Source: an uncultured delta proteobacterium
Lineage (GTDB): Bacteria; Desulfobacterota; Desulfobulbia; Desulfobulbales; Desulfocapsaceae
NCBI GenBank assembly: GCA_903901335.1
Contig: CAIUQR010000032.1
Span: 1-64,000 of the forward strand
Direction: 5' to 3'
DNA: 64,000 nt
Part shown: piece after piece, positions 17,304 through 26,753 of the stretch
Numbering within the stretch: position 1 is the stretch's first letter
Layout: each line of letters begins with the position of its first letter
Program-made: the position numbers and the translations under genes
Notes under the pieces: model-generated
What the model was told of the DNA's origin: nothing
Databases searched by the model: none
Seen by the model: the letters and a program-made list of their open reading frames with translations, nothing else

Positions 17304-18536
17304 TCAAGTCTGAAATTCAGTAATTGGTTGCGATGCATTGATAAGTCTAAAATCCTGAATACTTTCCCAGCCGTCCACACCAGACACAATTATTCCCTCT
17401 TCGATGCAGGCGACACCAATTAAGGCAGACCTTGTTTTTGAACATACTCGATGAATTGGCTTCTTGTAATTCTTTGATAAATCTGATGTATCCTCGTATG
17501 CATTCAATCGAACCACTCCTGGCCTAGTTTGTCCTTTGTAATGAGTGGAGACGAATTCGTAAACTGGCAACCCCTGGGGACTAACCATTGTGTCGTCGCT
17601 ATGAGGAGGTAAATCATCTGATGTATAAGATATTGTTGCACCTTCATTAAGCCCACTTGTCATCATCATTTCAAATCCTGCATATGTGATAACGCCACCA
17701 CCGGTAGGTATATTGAAATATGAACCTGCGATCTGACGCCATATTCTGATGAGTTCACTGTAAGCTTGTTTTACATTTATTGGGCTAATGCAGGAGTGAG
17801 GAAGAGTTGCTGATGGAAACTTTGCATGTTGTAGATTGCATCGAATATCGGTATATTGAGACCTTATAATATATTCAACTGCATCCTCATTCCCTGTTGG
17901 AGTGAAATGCGCAAGACTTGTTGTAGAATTGACAAGCGACAAACACCTCTTCAGCCACTTACCTTCTTTCTCTCCGCGCTGTTTTGGGCATATCTTGTTT
18001 AGGAGCGATTCAAATGCTAAAAATAGATTCCTATATGCTTCAAATAAGTCGCTCGACGATTGAGAAAGACGGTAATAACGAAATGATTCATTCCATATTG
18101 GTTCTGGTGGAGGTGGAGGTTTTACTTCATTCCCAGATGCATCAATATGCTTAACCTCCGCGCTAACTCCCATCGAGAAGTCAAACAAACTGTAGACATA
18201 AGCTACTGTTTTTCCATTAGTGCAGTAAACACCAATATTCGAAGTTTCTGGTTTTGATAAATGTGTTGATACAATGCCTTTCACTGACAAGATATCTAAC
18301 CCATGCTGAATGGCAGAAAATCCTTGGGATTGCAATGCATCAATATCCAACATTGAAGTTGTTCTTGCAACAACTTCAATTGAATCCCTTACAAACTCAA
18401 CTTGCCACGAGCCGTTTTCGATTTCGTAAACGTATGTTATTGGTGATTTCTTTAGCAGAGAAAACGATATTCCTGACTTATACTTTCCCTTAAATGATTC
18501 AGAACCTGCAATGAACATCTTTCCTAAGAATGCCAT
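17304..18536 (-). CDS. MauJ-like protein of unknown function
   Basis: A 410-residue soluble protein. Its middle part (LFEAYRNLFLAFESLLNKIC, then EKEGKWLKRCLSL, and a later YTDIRCNLQHAKF) resembles proteins annotated as methylamine utilisation protein MauJ. That name is historical and gives no confident function. Such genes are often solitary in accessory regions, and no methylamine dehydrogenase genes are nearby. A poly-proline stretch (PPPPPEP) separates the N-terminal domain. I use the ATG at 18536, which follows AAGGAG by 6 bases, rather than the upstream start of the ORF track. It lies next to a broken integron-type integrase and is AT-richer than its neighbours, both consistent with transfer. 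Confidence 0.7.
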   Translation of the reverse strand: MAFLGKMFIAGSESFKGKYKSGISFSLLKKSPITYVYEIENGSWQVEFVRDSIEVVARTTSMLDIDALQSQGFSAIQHGLDILSVKGIVSTHLSKPETSNIGVYCTNGKTVAYVYSLFDFSMGVSAEVKHIDASGNEVKPPPPPEPIWNESFRYYRLSQSSSDLFEAYRNLFLAFESLLNKICPKQRGEKEGKWLKRCLSLVNSTTSLAHFTPTGNEDAVEYIIRSQYTDIRCNLQHAKFPSATLPHSCISPINVKQAYSELIRIWRQIAGSYFNIPTGGGVITYAGFEMMMTSGLNEGATISYTSDDLPPHSDDTMVSPQGLPVYEFVSTHYKGQTRPGVVRLNAYEDTSDLSKNYKKPIHRVCSKTRSALIGVACIEEGIIVSGVDGWESIQDFRLINASQPITEFQT

Positions 18537-18665
18537 GGATTCTCCTTGAGCCAACAAGTTATTAGCTAAACGAAATCGTCCAGGTAATGCACAAAATATG
18601 ATTATTAGCTATAAAAGCAAAAAACATGCAATATTTAAATATTTTCGTCATGAATTCAAAATATT

Positions 18666-19093
18666 TCAAAAACCCAATGGACTTTTTGTCTCTTTCGCGG
18701 TTTTGCTCGGTATACAGTGGGTATATATCATCGTTGTTCTCACGTCAGTGTGCCCCAGCATTGTTTGAATCGTCCGTATGTCGTAATTTGCCTGCAAAAG
18801 ATGCGTAGCAAAACTGTGTCGAAAAGTATGCGATCTAACGCGCTTTGTGAGTTTTGCTATCCTTGCGGCATTTTTTAACGCCTCCTGAACCTGCGATTCG
18901 TGCAGGTGATATCGTCGACGCTCTTTTGTTCCTGGTATCGGAGTCAGTCCCTATTGCGGAAAAAACCATTGCCAGATGAAATCCTTGGCGGCAGCCGGAT
19001 ACATTTTTTGCAGATTATTCAAATCGCTACCGCCTCCCCTGGTTATACATGCTCGCTCTATTCCAGGCCTTTTATAAATATCTCCCTGAAGTG
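18666..19093 (-). pseudogene. Integron-type tyrosine recombinase (IntI-like), C-terminal remnant
   Basis: The minus strand encodes the C-terminal half of a tyrosine recombinase: MYPAAAKDFIWQWFFPQ, then an in-frame TAG (18951-18953), then [29 protein letters not shown] and [14 protein letters not shown]. The YP-A-K---WQ--FP segment before the HxxR box is characteristic of integron integrases. The catalytic HxxR and nucleophile Tyr are present, but the amber codon breaks the frame and the N-terminal half, including the first catalytic Arg, is missing. It is therefore a decayed intI. Its reading frame ends just before an AT-rich gap ahead of the MauJ-like gene. Confidence 0.8.
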
Positions 19094-19106
19094 AGAAGTT
19101 GAGAGA

Positions 19107-20387
19107 TTACAAGGAACCCGGCTTCTCGCGCCGTAATATCCCGTTTTCCTGTGCAGCCGCAAGGATCGGTGCCGTCGTCAGGTATACCCGGTTGCCGGGA
19201 TTGGCGCGGGTGATTACCTCCCCTTTTTCGGTATGCATGGCCAGGATGGTGACGGGCAGCAGATCGACACCGGCAGCCATATATTCGATCTTCTCCCCCG
19301 TCTCCAGCACGTTCCGTACCTCCACCAACGGACGGGTCCCCGTCAGAAGGACCACAGCCACCGGCTCAGCCGGTTGGACGGCGCGAGAAGTGTTATAGAG
19401 CATCTCCGTGCTTCCGGGCTGCTGCCGGATAAAGTTTTCTGTCGTCCCCCTGGTGCCGGTCTTGACGATTTCTTCCATAAATATCTCTGGCATTTTGATA
19501 GCTGCCGGATCCTTCCAGGCCGACGGCGGGAGTGAACGCAGATAGTCAAGGGCCGCCCGGTAGACCCTAACCACCCCGCCGACATAAAAAATGGATTTCA
19601 TCCGGCCTTCGATCTTCAGAGAGTCCACTCCCGAGGCGACCAGCTCCGGCAGCATCTCCAGCAGACACAGATCCTTGGCATTAAAAATATAGGTCCCTCG
19701 TTCATCTTCCTCGACCGGATAATACTCGCCGGGACGTTTTTCTTCGATCAGAGCATAGCTGTACCGGCAGGGATGGGCGCAATTCCCCTGATTTGCATCC
19801 CGCTTTGTCATATAATTCGACAGCATACAACGTCCGGAATACGAGATACAGAGAGCACCATGGACAAAGACCTCAAGCTCACAGCCGACCCTCTGTCTGA
19901 TTTCCCGGATCTCTTTTAAAGACAGCTCCCGGGCCAGGTTCAGGCGTTTAACCCCCTGCCCGGCCCAGAATGCCGCCGCACCATGATTGGTCACATTGGC
20001 CTGGGTGGAAAGATGGATATTTAACTCCGGGACAATCTCCCTTGCCCTCTGCAGGATACCCGGATCGGAAATAATCACCCCGTCAACTCCCAGACGCCTG
20101 AGATCAAGGAGATAGTCATCCAATCCCAGGAGATCACGATTATGGGCAAAGATATTGATGGTCACATAGACCTTAACACTTCGGGCATGGGCATAATCGA
20201 CCGCTTTCCCCATCTGCTCGTCGTTGAAATTACCGGCCCTGGCCCGTAAACCAAACGCCTTCCCGCCCAGATAGACGGCATCGGCGCCATAGTGGATGGC
20301 GGTCACCAGCTTGTCAAAATTTCCGGCAGGGGCAAGGAGTTCCGGGATAGGGGGAGAAACCCCATTGTCACTTTCTTTTTCATTCAT
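19107..20387 (-). CDS. U32 family protein, probably TrhP-type tRNA hydroxylation enzyme
   Basis: A 426-residue member of peptidase family U32. The N-terminal barrel starts PELLAPAGNFDKLVTAIHYG. The signature block EVFVHGALCISYSGRCMLSN plus GNCAHPCRYSY carries the four conserved cysteines of the YegQ/TrhP branch. In E. coli and Bacillus, members hydroxylate U34 of tRNA (5-hydroxyuridine) using prephenate-linked chemistry; others act on 23S rRNA (RlhA). Length and motifs fit TrhP better than RlhA. It is divergent from mnmA, another wobble-uridine modification gene, 93 bases away, which supports a tRNA role. Confidence 0.85.
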   Translation of the reverse strand: MNEKESDNGVSPPIPELLAPAGNFDKLVTAIHYGADAVYLGGKAFGLRARAGNFNDEQMGKAVDYAHARSVKVYVTINIFAHNRDLLGLDDYLLDLRRLGVDGVIISDPGILQRAREIVPELNIHLSTQANVTNHGAAAFWAGQGVKRLNLARELSLKEIREIRQRVGCELEVFVHGALCISYSGRCMLSNYMTKRDANQGNCAHPCRYSYALIEEKRPGEYYPVEEDERGTYIFNAKDLCLLEMLPELVASGVDSLKIEGRMKSIFYVGGVVRVYRAALDYLRSLPPSAWKDPAAIKMPEIFMEEIVKTGTRGTTENFIRQQPGSTEMLYNTSRAVQPAEPVAVVLLTGTRPLVEVRNVLETGEKIEYMAAGVDLLPVTILAMHTEKGEVITRANPGNRVYLTTAPILAAAQENGILRREKPGSL

Positions 20388-20480
20388 GGTCGGTTATTGT
20401 AAGCCATTGGTCAGTATTTTTCCATCAGAAGAAAATTCATCCTGTTTATAAGTCCCCTGCCGGGGATTACAAGGAGGGCA

Positions 20481-21542
20481 GTGAGAAGAAAACGGGTAGG
20501 AATCGCGATGAGTGGTGGAGTCGACTCCACCTCCTGTGCTCTTCTCCTCAAAAGTAAGTACGAGATCAGCGGATACTTCATGCGTCTTGTCCAACCTGAT
20601 ATCGCCCTGCAACAGGCACGGGTGGAAGACATTGCCGCCCGTATCGGCATTGAACTGCACATTATTGACCTGAGAGAGCAATTTGAAAAAAAAATCCTTG
20701 CCTATTTCTCAGGAAGTTATTTTGATGGACTGACTCCTAACCCCTGCATGCTCTGCAACAGGGAGATAAAATTCGGCCTGTTCATGGAGGCAATTCTGGC
20801 CGCCGGGATGGATTCTATCGCCACCGGCCATTATGCCAGGGTGCAGGAGACTAATGGTCTTTTTCATCTATACAAGGGGATCGACTCGGACAAGGATCAG
20901 TCCTACTTTCTGGCCAGGCTGACCCAGAGTCAATTGGGCCGGGTCCTCTTTCCACTTGGGGACATGATGAAAGAAGAGACCTACGCCCTGGCGGAAAAGA
21001 ATGGATTTATGGATTTCCGGGGGATTGAAAGCCAGGATGTCTGCTTTCTTGGCCCGGAAAGCCTTGGCAGCTACCTGGAAAAGCGCCTGCCGGACAGAGC
21101 CCTCCCCGGTCCGATCATGACCAGAGACGGACGCGAGATCGGGCGCCATGGTGGCCTGTTTCGTTATACCATCGGCCAGCGGAGAGGACTGGGCATCCCG
21201 GATGCAACCCCTTGGTATGTCCTGGCAATTGAGAAGGAAGGGAATATAATTGTCGTCGGGAAGGAGGATGACCTGTATCGTGATCACATCGGAATTAAAA
21301 ATGTCCACTGGCTTGCGGGTCTGCCACCTGTTCACCAGACAGGATACCAGGTCCGTATCCGTTATAGTCATCGGGGGGCCGAGGCAACTGTCAACAGGAT
21401 CGGCGAGGATTATTTTCGGCTCACCTTCAGCAAAAAACAGCGCGCCGTCACCCCTGGACAATTTGCAGTGATCTACAGGGACGATGAGGTCATTGGTTCC
21501 GGTGAAATATTCCTGGAAAACGACACACAATCAAGTTCATGA
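20481..21542 (+). CDS. mnmA: tRNA-uridine 2-sulfurtransferase MnmA
   Basis: MnmA activates U34 of Lys, Glu and Gln tRNAs with ATP and inserts sulfur at C2. The 353-residue protein has the PP-loop AMSGGVDST, the catalytic-cysteine context TPNPCMLCNREIKF, ATGHYARV, DKDQSYFLARL, and the second catalytic cysteine in ESQDVCFLG. The GTG start at 20481 follows AAGGAGG closely (4 bases). The next in-frame ATG would cut the PP-loop region. Its stop overlaps the mtaB start by 4 bases (ATGA), so the two are translationally coupled. The window also encodes a tRNA-Glu, one class of its substrate. Confidence 0.95.
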   Translation: MRRKRVGIAMSGGVDSTSCALLLKSKYEISGYFMRLVQPDIALQQARVEDIAARIGIELHIIDLREQFEKKILAYFSGSYFDGLTPNPCMLCNREIKFGLFMEAILAAGMDSIATGHYARVQETNGLFHLYKGIDSDKDQSYFLARLTQSQLGRVLFPLGDMMKEETYALAEKNGFMDFRGIESQDVCFLGPESLGSYLEKRLPDRALPGPIMTRDGREIGRHGGLFRYTIGQRRGLGIPDATPWYVLAIEKEGNIIVVGKEDDLYRDHIGIKNVHWLAGLPPVHQTGYQVRIRYSHRGAEATVNRIGEDYFRLTFSKKQRAVTPGQFAVIYRDDEVIGSGEIFLENDTQSSS

Positions 21543-22861
21543 AGAAAATCGCCATCACTACTCTCGGTTGCAAGATCAACCAATTCGAATCAGCCTCGTT
21601 CCAGAGCAGCTTTGAGGCATTGGGGTGCTTGGTTGTTCCCTTCGGCGAGGCAGCCGATATCGTGGTCATCAACACCTGCACCGTAACCGGCAAGGCCGGG
21701 GCCCAGTCCCGGCAATGCATCCGCAAGGCAGTACGAACAAGTCCCGATGCAAAAATCGTCATCACTGGCTGTCACGCCCAGATGGCGGCCCAGGAACTGC
21801 TTGAGATGAGGGAACTGCAGGACAATCCTCTCTGTATCGTCGGCAACGGCAACAAACATCTCCTCGTAAAGGCCGCCCTGCAGGAGGAGATCTGCGATCT
21901 TTCCATGCTCATCGGAAAAATCTCAAAAAAAACCGATATCTGCCACCTTCCGGTTCGACGTTTCAATGATCGGACCCGAGCTTTTTTACGGGTGCAGGAC
22001 GGGTGCAACAGCTATTGCACCTACTGTATCGTGCCCTATACCCGAGGCATAAGCCGCAGCCTGCCCGCAGCAGAGGTACTGCGACAGGCGGAAATCTTTG
22101 CCGCGGAAGGGCATAAGGAGATCGTGGTCACCGGCATCCATGCCGGCATGTATGGAAAAGATCTGCAGGAAGGAAAAGATATCGGCGCACTACTCCAGGA
22201 TCTTTGTCAGGCAACGCCGACAGTCCGATATCGGCTGAGCTCGATTGAACCGTTGGAAATTAATAGAAACCTGCTGACGCTGATGGCCCGGCAGAAAAAC
22301 TTCATGCCCCATCTGCATATCCCTCTGCAGAGCGGTGACGATGAGATACTCGGACGGATGAACAGACGCTACACGGCCAAACAGTTCGCGGAGGTGATTG
22401 ATCTCTGTCGAGAAATTATCCCGGATGCAGCCATCGGCATCGACGTCCTTGTCGGTTTTCCCGGGGAAAGCGAGGAGAATTTCGCCAACACGGAAGCGCT
22501 TCTTGAAGGTCTTGATTGCACCTATCTCCACGTCTTTCCCTACTCGAAACGACCGGGAACAATCGCATCCACCTTTAAAAACCAGATTTCACGCGCCCTT
22601 AAAGAGGAACGGGTTGACCGTATGCGAAGCCTGGGTGACCGAAAAAAGGCCCAATTCTACCGGAACTATATAGGCGGAAAACGGGAGGTCCTTGTGGAGG
22701 GAAAACGCAATGAACAGGGGCTGTTGAAAGGGTTCACCGATAATTATATCCCTGTTATCTTTGGCGGTGATGACAATCTGATGAATACCATTGTTACTGT
22801 CGAACTTGTAGAAAATATTGATACACATGTTTTTGGGATACCGCAGACAGAGAACAGATGA
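21539..22861 (+). CDS. mtaB: tRNA threonylcarbamoyladenosine methylthiotransferase MtaB
   Basis: MtaB is a radical-SAM enzyme that converts t6A37 to ms2t6A37 in tRNAs reading ANN codons. The 440-residue protein has the N-terminal UPF0004 cluster domain (TLGCKINQFES, INTCTVTGKAG, TGCHAQ), the radical-SAM motif CNSYCTYC, and a C-terminal TRAM-like region. The KINQFES and TCTVT motifs favour MtaB over MiaB or RimO. It overlaps mnmA by 4 bases and cinA by 4 bases, so it sits in the middle of a tight operon with another tRNA sulfur-modification gene. Confidence 0.92.
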   Translation: MKKIAITTLGCKINQFESASFQSSFEALGCLVVPFGEAADIVVINTCTVTGKAGAQSRQCIRKAVRTSPDAKIVITGCHAQMAAQELLEMRELQDNPLCIVGNGNKHLLVKAALQEEICDLSMLIGKISKKTDICHLPVRRFNDRTRAFLRVQDGCNSYCTYCIVPYTRGISRSLPAAEVLRQAEIFAAEGHKEIVVTGIHAGMYGKDLQEGKDIGALLQDLCQATPTVRYRLSSIEPLEINRNLLTLMARQKNFMPHLHIPLQSGDDEILGRMNRRYTAKQFAEVIDLCREIIPDAAIGIDVLVGFPGESEENFANTEALLEGLDCTYLHVFPYSKRPGTIASTFKNQISRALKEERVDRMRSLGDRKKAQFYRNYIGGKREVLVEGKRNEQGLLKGFTDNYIPVIFGGDDNLMNTIVTVELVENIDTHVFGIPQTENR

Positions 22862-24150
22862 AAGGTGAAATAATAGCCATCGGCAATGAGCTGACATCGG
22901 GAAGAATTGCGAACACAACAAGTGGTTTTGCGGCACGCCAGCTTTTTGAGGCCGGTTACGAGATCCATGCCATGCATACCATCGGCGATTCGCCCTCTCT
23001 GATCGGTGAGGCCCTGAAACGGGCCATCGACAGCGTTGACTTTGTTATCGTCACCGGCGGGCTTGGAGCAACGGATGACGATTTGACCAACGAGGCCGTC
23101 TCCATGGCCCTGAATCGGCCGACAATGCCGAACCTGGAGATCCTGTCCCTGATCCGCGCCCATCTGGACGAAATTTCAGGTTCACCGGTCAGCCCCCTGG
23201 AAAAACTTGCCTGGTTGCCGGTGGGGGCCGAGGCTCTGAACCCGAAAGGAAGAATGGCCGGATACCAGCTTGTCCATGACAATAAGCCGGTCTTTTTTCT
23301 GCCCGGTATTCCCCGTCAGATGGAGCAGCTCCTGATCGACCATGTCCTGCCGCGCCTTGCCACCTGGTATCCAGGCCCGCGCCTGTCCACCTGCCGGCGG
23401 CTTTTCAAGATCTTCGATATGTCCGAGATGGAGGTGAACTCCCGGATAGCGACACTCAATCTGGCCGATGATGTGGCCATCGGCTACTATCCGGTCTTTC
23501 CCGAGGTCCATCTGAGCCTTATCATCCGGGATGTCCGGGGAAACAATCCGGAACCGCTCTTTCAGAATGCCTGTGCCGTGGTCGATACGATCCTTGGAGA
23601 TGCCGTCTACGGCCATGATCAGGAGAGCATGGAGCTGGTTGTCGGTTCATTGCTGAAGAGCTCCGGCAGGACTGTTGCCATGGCCGAATCATGCACGGGC
23701 GGCCTTATTTCCCACAAGATCACGACTATCCCCGGCAGTTCGGAGTATTTCCTTGGCGGGGTGACCGCCTATGCCAATAGTATGAAGATTACTTATCTGA
23801 ATGTGGATCAGTCACTTATCGAGACCCACGGTGCCGTCAGTGAAGAGGTCGCCAGGGCGATGGCGGAAGGAATACGGACCCGGACAGGAGCCGATATCGG
23901 TCTGTCGGTCACCGGGATTGCCGGACCTGACGGGGGAACACCGGAAAGACCTGTGGGTACGGTTTTTTTCGGTTTGGTCACAGCTGACTTCTGCCGGGTC
24001 CTGCAATTCAGGTTTTCCGGCAGTCGCGACCAGATTCAGGAAATCGCGGCCTTCACCGGCATGAACTTGGTCAGAAAATACCTGCTGAATAAGAACAGCC
24101 GGACAAAAGGGAAATTAGATCAACTCCATCAATTAGCAGCCCTTGGGTGA
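22858..24150 (+). CDS. cinA: CinA family protein (nicotinamide-nucleotide amidohydrolase)
   Basis: The 430-residue protein has both CinA halves. The N-terminal MoCF-like domain (IIAIGNELTSGRIANTT, VTGGLGATDDD) corresponds to ADP-ribose pyrophosphatase activity in homologues. The C-terminal NMN deamidase domain has TVAMAESCTGGLISHKIT and SVTGIAGPDGGTPERPVGTV. It is thought to recycle NMN in pyridine nucleotide metabolism. The start overlaps the mtaB stop (ATGA), and recA follows after 27 bases. The cinA-recA order is common in bacteria and suggests shared transcription. Confidence 0.94.
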   Translation: MKGEIIAIGNELTSGRIANTTSGFAARQLFEAGYEIHAMHTIGDSPSLIGEALKRAIDSVDFVIVTGGLGATDDDLTNEAVSMALNRPTMPNLEILSLIRAHLDEISGSPVSPLEKLAWLPVGAEALNPKGRMAGYQLVHDNKPVFFLPGIPRQMEQLLIDHVLPRLATWYPGPRLSTCRRLFKIFDMSEMEVNSRIATLNLADDVAIGYYPVFPEVHLSLIIRDVRGNNPEPLFQNACAVVDTILGDAVYGHDQESMELVVGSLLKSSGRTVAMAESCTGGLISHKITTIPGSSEYFLGGVTAYANSMKITYLNVDQSLIETHGAVSEEVARAMAEGIRTRTGADIGLSVTGIAGPDGGTPERPVGTVFFGLVTADFCRVLQFRFSGSRDQIQEIAAFTGMNLVRKYLLNKNSRTKGKLDQLHQLAALG

Positions 24151-24177
24151 TCCCCAAGGTATTCTCAGGAGAAAAAA

Positions 24178-25224
24178 ATGGCAGCAACCGATTCGAATAA
24201 AGATAAGGCAGGCACCGTCGACAATGCGATCAGCCAGATACAGCGCCAGTTCGGCAAGGGCTCAATCATGCGCCTCGGCACCCATGTCACCGAACCCGTT
24301 CCCGTTATCTCAACAGGAGCCTTGAGTCTCGATATCGCCCTTGGCGTCGGAGGATTTCCAAAAGGCAGAGTAGCGGAGATATTTGGACCGGAGTCATCCG
24401 GAAAGACCACTCTCGCCCTGCATGTTATTGCCGAGTCCCAGAAAAACGGGGGCACGGCAGCCTTCATCGATGCAGAACACGCCCTCGATACCAGTTACGC
24501 CGAACGCCTGGGCGTTGATGTTGATAACCTTTTGGTTTCACAACCTGATTTCGGCGAACAGGCCCTGGAAATTGCCGAAATCCTGATCCGATCCGGCGCC
24601 GTTGACGTGATTGTCATCGATTCGGTGGCGGCCCTGGTGCCGCGTGCGGAGATTGACGGCAATGTCGGAGATTCACATATGGGACTTCAGGCCCGGCTCA
24701 TGTCCCAGGCAATGCGGAAATTCACTGCCGTTATCAACCGCAGCAATACAGTTCTGATCTTTATCAATCAGATCAGGATGAAAATCGGGGTGATGTTCGG
24801 CAATCCGGAAACGACCACCGGCGGCAATGCCCTGAAATTCTATTCCTCCCTGCGCCTTGATATCAGAAAGATCAACCAGATCAAAGACGGCCAGGAGGCT
24901 ATCGGCAACAGGACAAAGGTCAAAGTCGTGAAGAATAAGGTCGCACCTCCCTTTAAATCTGCAGAATTCGATATCATCTTCGGCGAAGGGATCTCCAAGA
25001 CCGGCGACCTGCTCGATCTGGCGGCGGAACAGGGGATCATCGACAAGAGCGGCGCCTGGTATTCCTATAAGGATGAGCGAATCGGCCAGGGACGGGAAAA
25101 CGCCAAAAAATTTCTTAAGGATCACCCCGAGATGTGTGCAGAGATCGATGCCAATGTTCGCCTGGCCTTCGGCCTGCCGCCATTGGCAGCTGCTGCCATA
25201 CTCACAACCTCCTCAGAAGAATAA
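24178..25224 (+). CDS. recA: Recombinase A
   Basis: RecA forms filaments on single-stranded DNA, drives strand exchange and activates LexA cleavage. The 348-residue length is normal. It contains Walker [11 protein letters not shown], the family stretch [25 protein letters not shown], and the L2 region [25 protein letters not shown] lies 7 bases before the ATG. It is the last gene of the mnmA-mtaB-cinA-recA run. I see no convincing LexA box in the 27 bases upstream, so SOS control, if any, must act from within cinA or at the operon start. Confidence 0.98.
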   Translation: MAATDSNKDKAGTVDNAISQIQRQFGKGSIMRLGTHVTEPVPVISTGALSLDIALGVGGFPKGRVAEIFGPESSGKTTLALHVIAESQKNGGTAAFIDAEHALDTSYAERLGVDVDNLLVSQPDFGEQALEIAEILIRSGAVDVIVIDSVAALVPRAEIDGNVGDSHMGLQARLMSQAMRKFTAVINRSNTVLIFINQIRMKIGVMFGNPETTTGGNALKFYSSLRLDIRKINQIKDGQEAIGNRTKVKVVKNKVAPPFKSAEFDIIFGEGISKTGDLLDLAAEQGIIDKSGAWYSYKDERIGQGRENAKKFLKDHPEMCAEIDANVRLAFGLPPLAAAAILTTSSEE

Positions 25225-25280
25225 TCAGGGCTGGCAAGGGTGTTTTTTCAATGTGAAAGACTGTTCTACTCTGAGCCCGT

Positions 25281-26693
25281 ATGGATATGATTAAGACCGA
25301 TTACGATGTTATTATAGTGGGCGGAGGACCAGCCGGCCTGTTCGCTGCCTATTATCTCGGGGAAAACTCCGGCCTCAAGGTCCTGCTGATTGAAAAAGGC
25401 AAGCCCTCGCTTCAACGAATCTGTCCCATCGGTGACAAAGGATGTATGCAGTGTGATCCCTGTAATATCCTCTGCGGAATCGGGGGCGCCGGTCTTTTTT
25501 CGGATGGAAAGTTGAACTTCATCCATAAACTGGGCAAGACCGATCTGACTCAGTTCATGGGCACCTCGGAGGCCATGAAGTTGATCGACGAGACCGAGAC
25601 TATTTTCAACCGTTTCGGCATGGATGGTCAGGTCTTTCCAACGGATATGGACAAGGCAAAAGAGATCCGGAAGGAGGCACGAAAAAACGGTATCGACCTG
25701 CTGCTGATCAAACAGAAACATCTGGGCAGCGAAAACCTCCCCACCCATATCACCGGGATGGCCGAATATGTTCAACAGAAAGGGGTGACGTTTCACCACT
25801 CCGAAGAGGTAAGAGACATCCTGGTAAACTCCGGAAAGGCACAAGGAGTCGTGACAGACAAAGGCACCTATACGGCAAAAAACATAATTGTTGCACCCGG
25901 ACGAGTAGGTGCCGAATGGGTCAGTGGCTTGGCCAGACGCCATGGAATCAAAGTCTCCCAGCGGGGAATCGAGGTTGGAGTCCGTGTCGAAATCCATAAT
26001 GAAATCATGCAGGATCTCTGCTCCATCATTTATGACCCGACTTTTTTTATCCGCACCAACAAGTATGACGACCAGACCCGCACCTTCTGTACAAATCCGG
26101 GAGGCTATGTTGCCCTGGAGAACTACCGGAACTATGTCTGTGTCAACGGTCATGCCTACCTGAACAAAAAATCGGACAATACCAATTTTGCCTTTTTATC
26201 GAAGGTCGTGCTGACCGATCCGGTCGAGGACAACCAGTCCTACGGGGAATCGATCGGCAAGCTGGCTACTCTTATCGGCGGTGGCAAACCGATCCTGCAA
26301 CGCTATGGCGATCTGAAACGGGGGCGGCGGTCTACCTGGAACAGGGTCAGGAACAGCTATATCGAACCTACTTTGCGAAACGTCACCTGTGGAGACATTG
26401 CAATGGCGCTGCCGGAAAGGATTCTGACCAATCTTGTCGACGGCCTGGAACAGCTTAACCAGATCATCCCCGGTGTCTCCAATGATGAAACCCTGCTCTA
26501 TGCCCCGGAGATCAAGTTTTTCGCCACCCAGATTGAGACGGACAATCACCTGGAAACCGCAATCAAAGGTCTCTTTATGGCCGGTGACGGCCCCGGACTG
26601 GCCGGTAATATTGTTTCTGCAACGGCCACGGCCTTAATACCGGCAAAAAGGATCATCGATCGATCGGGGTTCCGAAAAGATCTTCCTTCTTGA
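25281..26693 (+). CDS. FAD-dependent dehydrogenase with cysteine-rich insert (COG2509-like)
   Basis: A 470-residue flavoprotein with an N-terminal Rossmann fold (VIIVGGGPAGLFAAYYL) and a C-terminal FAD motif (LFMAGDGPGLAGNIVSATAT). Right after the dinucleotide fold is a cysteine array, C48-x6-C55-x2-C58-x2-C61-x3-C65, followed by GIGGAGLFSDGKLNF. This fits the poorly characterised COG2509 dehydrogenases. The cysteines could hold an iron-sulfur cluster, but that is inference. Rubredoxin begins 60 bases downstream on the same strand, so electron transfer between the two is plausible. The substrate is unknown. The ribosome site is weak, and a second ATG at 25287 is equally possible. Confidence 0.82.
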   Translation: MDMIKTDYDVIIVGGGPAGLFAAYYLGENSGLKVLLIEKGKPSLQRICPIGDKGCMQCDPCNILCGIGGAGLFSDGKLNFIHKLGKTDLTQFMGTSEAMKLIDETETIFNRFGMDGQVFPTDMDKAKEIRKEARKNGIDLLLIKQKHLGSENLPTHITGMAEYVQQKGVTFHHSEEVRDILVNSGKAQGVVTDKGTYTAKNIIVAPGRVGAEWVSGLARRHGIKVSQRGIEVGVRVEIHNEIMQDLCSIIYDPTFFIRTNKYDDQTRTFCTNPGGYVALENYRNYVCVNGHAYLNKKSDNTNFAFLSKVVLTDPVEDNQSYGESIGKLATLIGGGKPILQRYGDLKRGRRSTWNRVRNSYIEPTLRNVTCGDIAMALPERILTNLVDGLEQLNQIIPGVSNDETLLYAPEIKFFATQIETDNHLETAIKGLFMAGDGPGLAGNIVSATATALIPAKRIIDRSGFRKDLPS

Positions 26694-26753
26694 TCACAAC
26701 CTACAACTTCTCGTTTTTATTAACATTTACTAAAAAAGAAAAGGAGAAAGACA

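Noticed and set aside
25266-26153. 295-residue minus-strand ORF
   Set aside because: Antisense to the FAD dehydrogenase.
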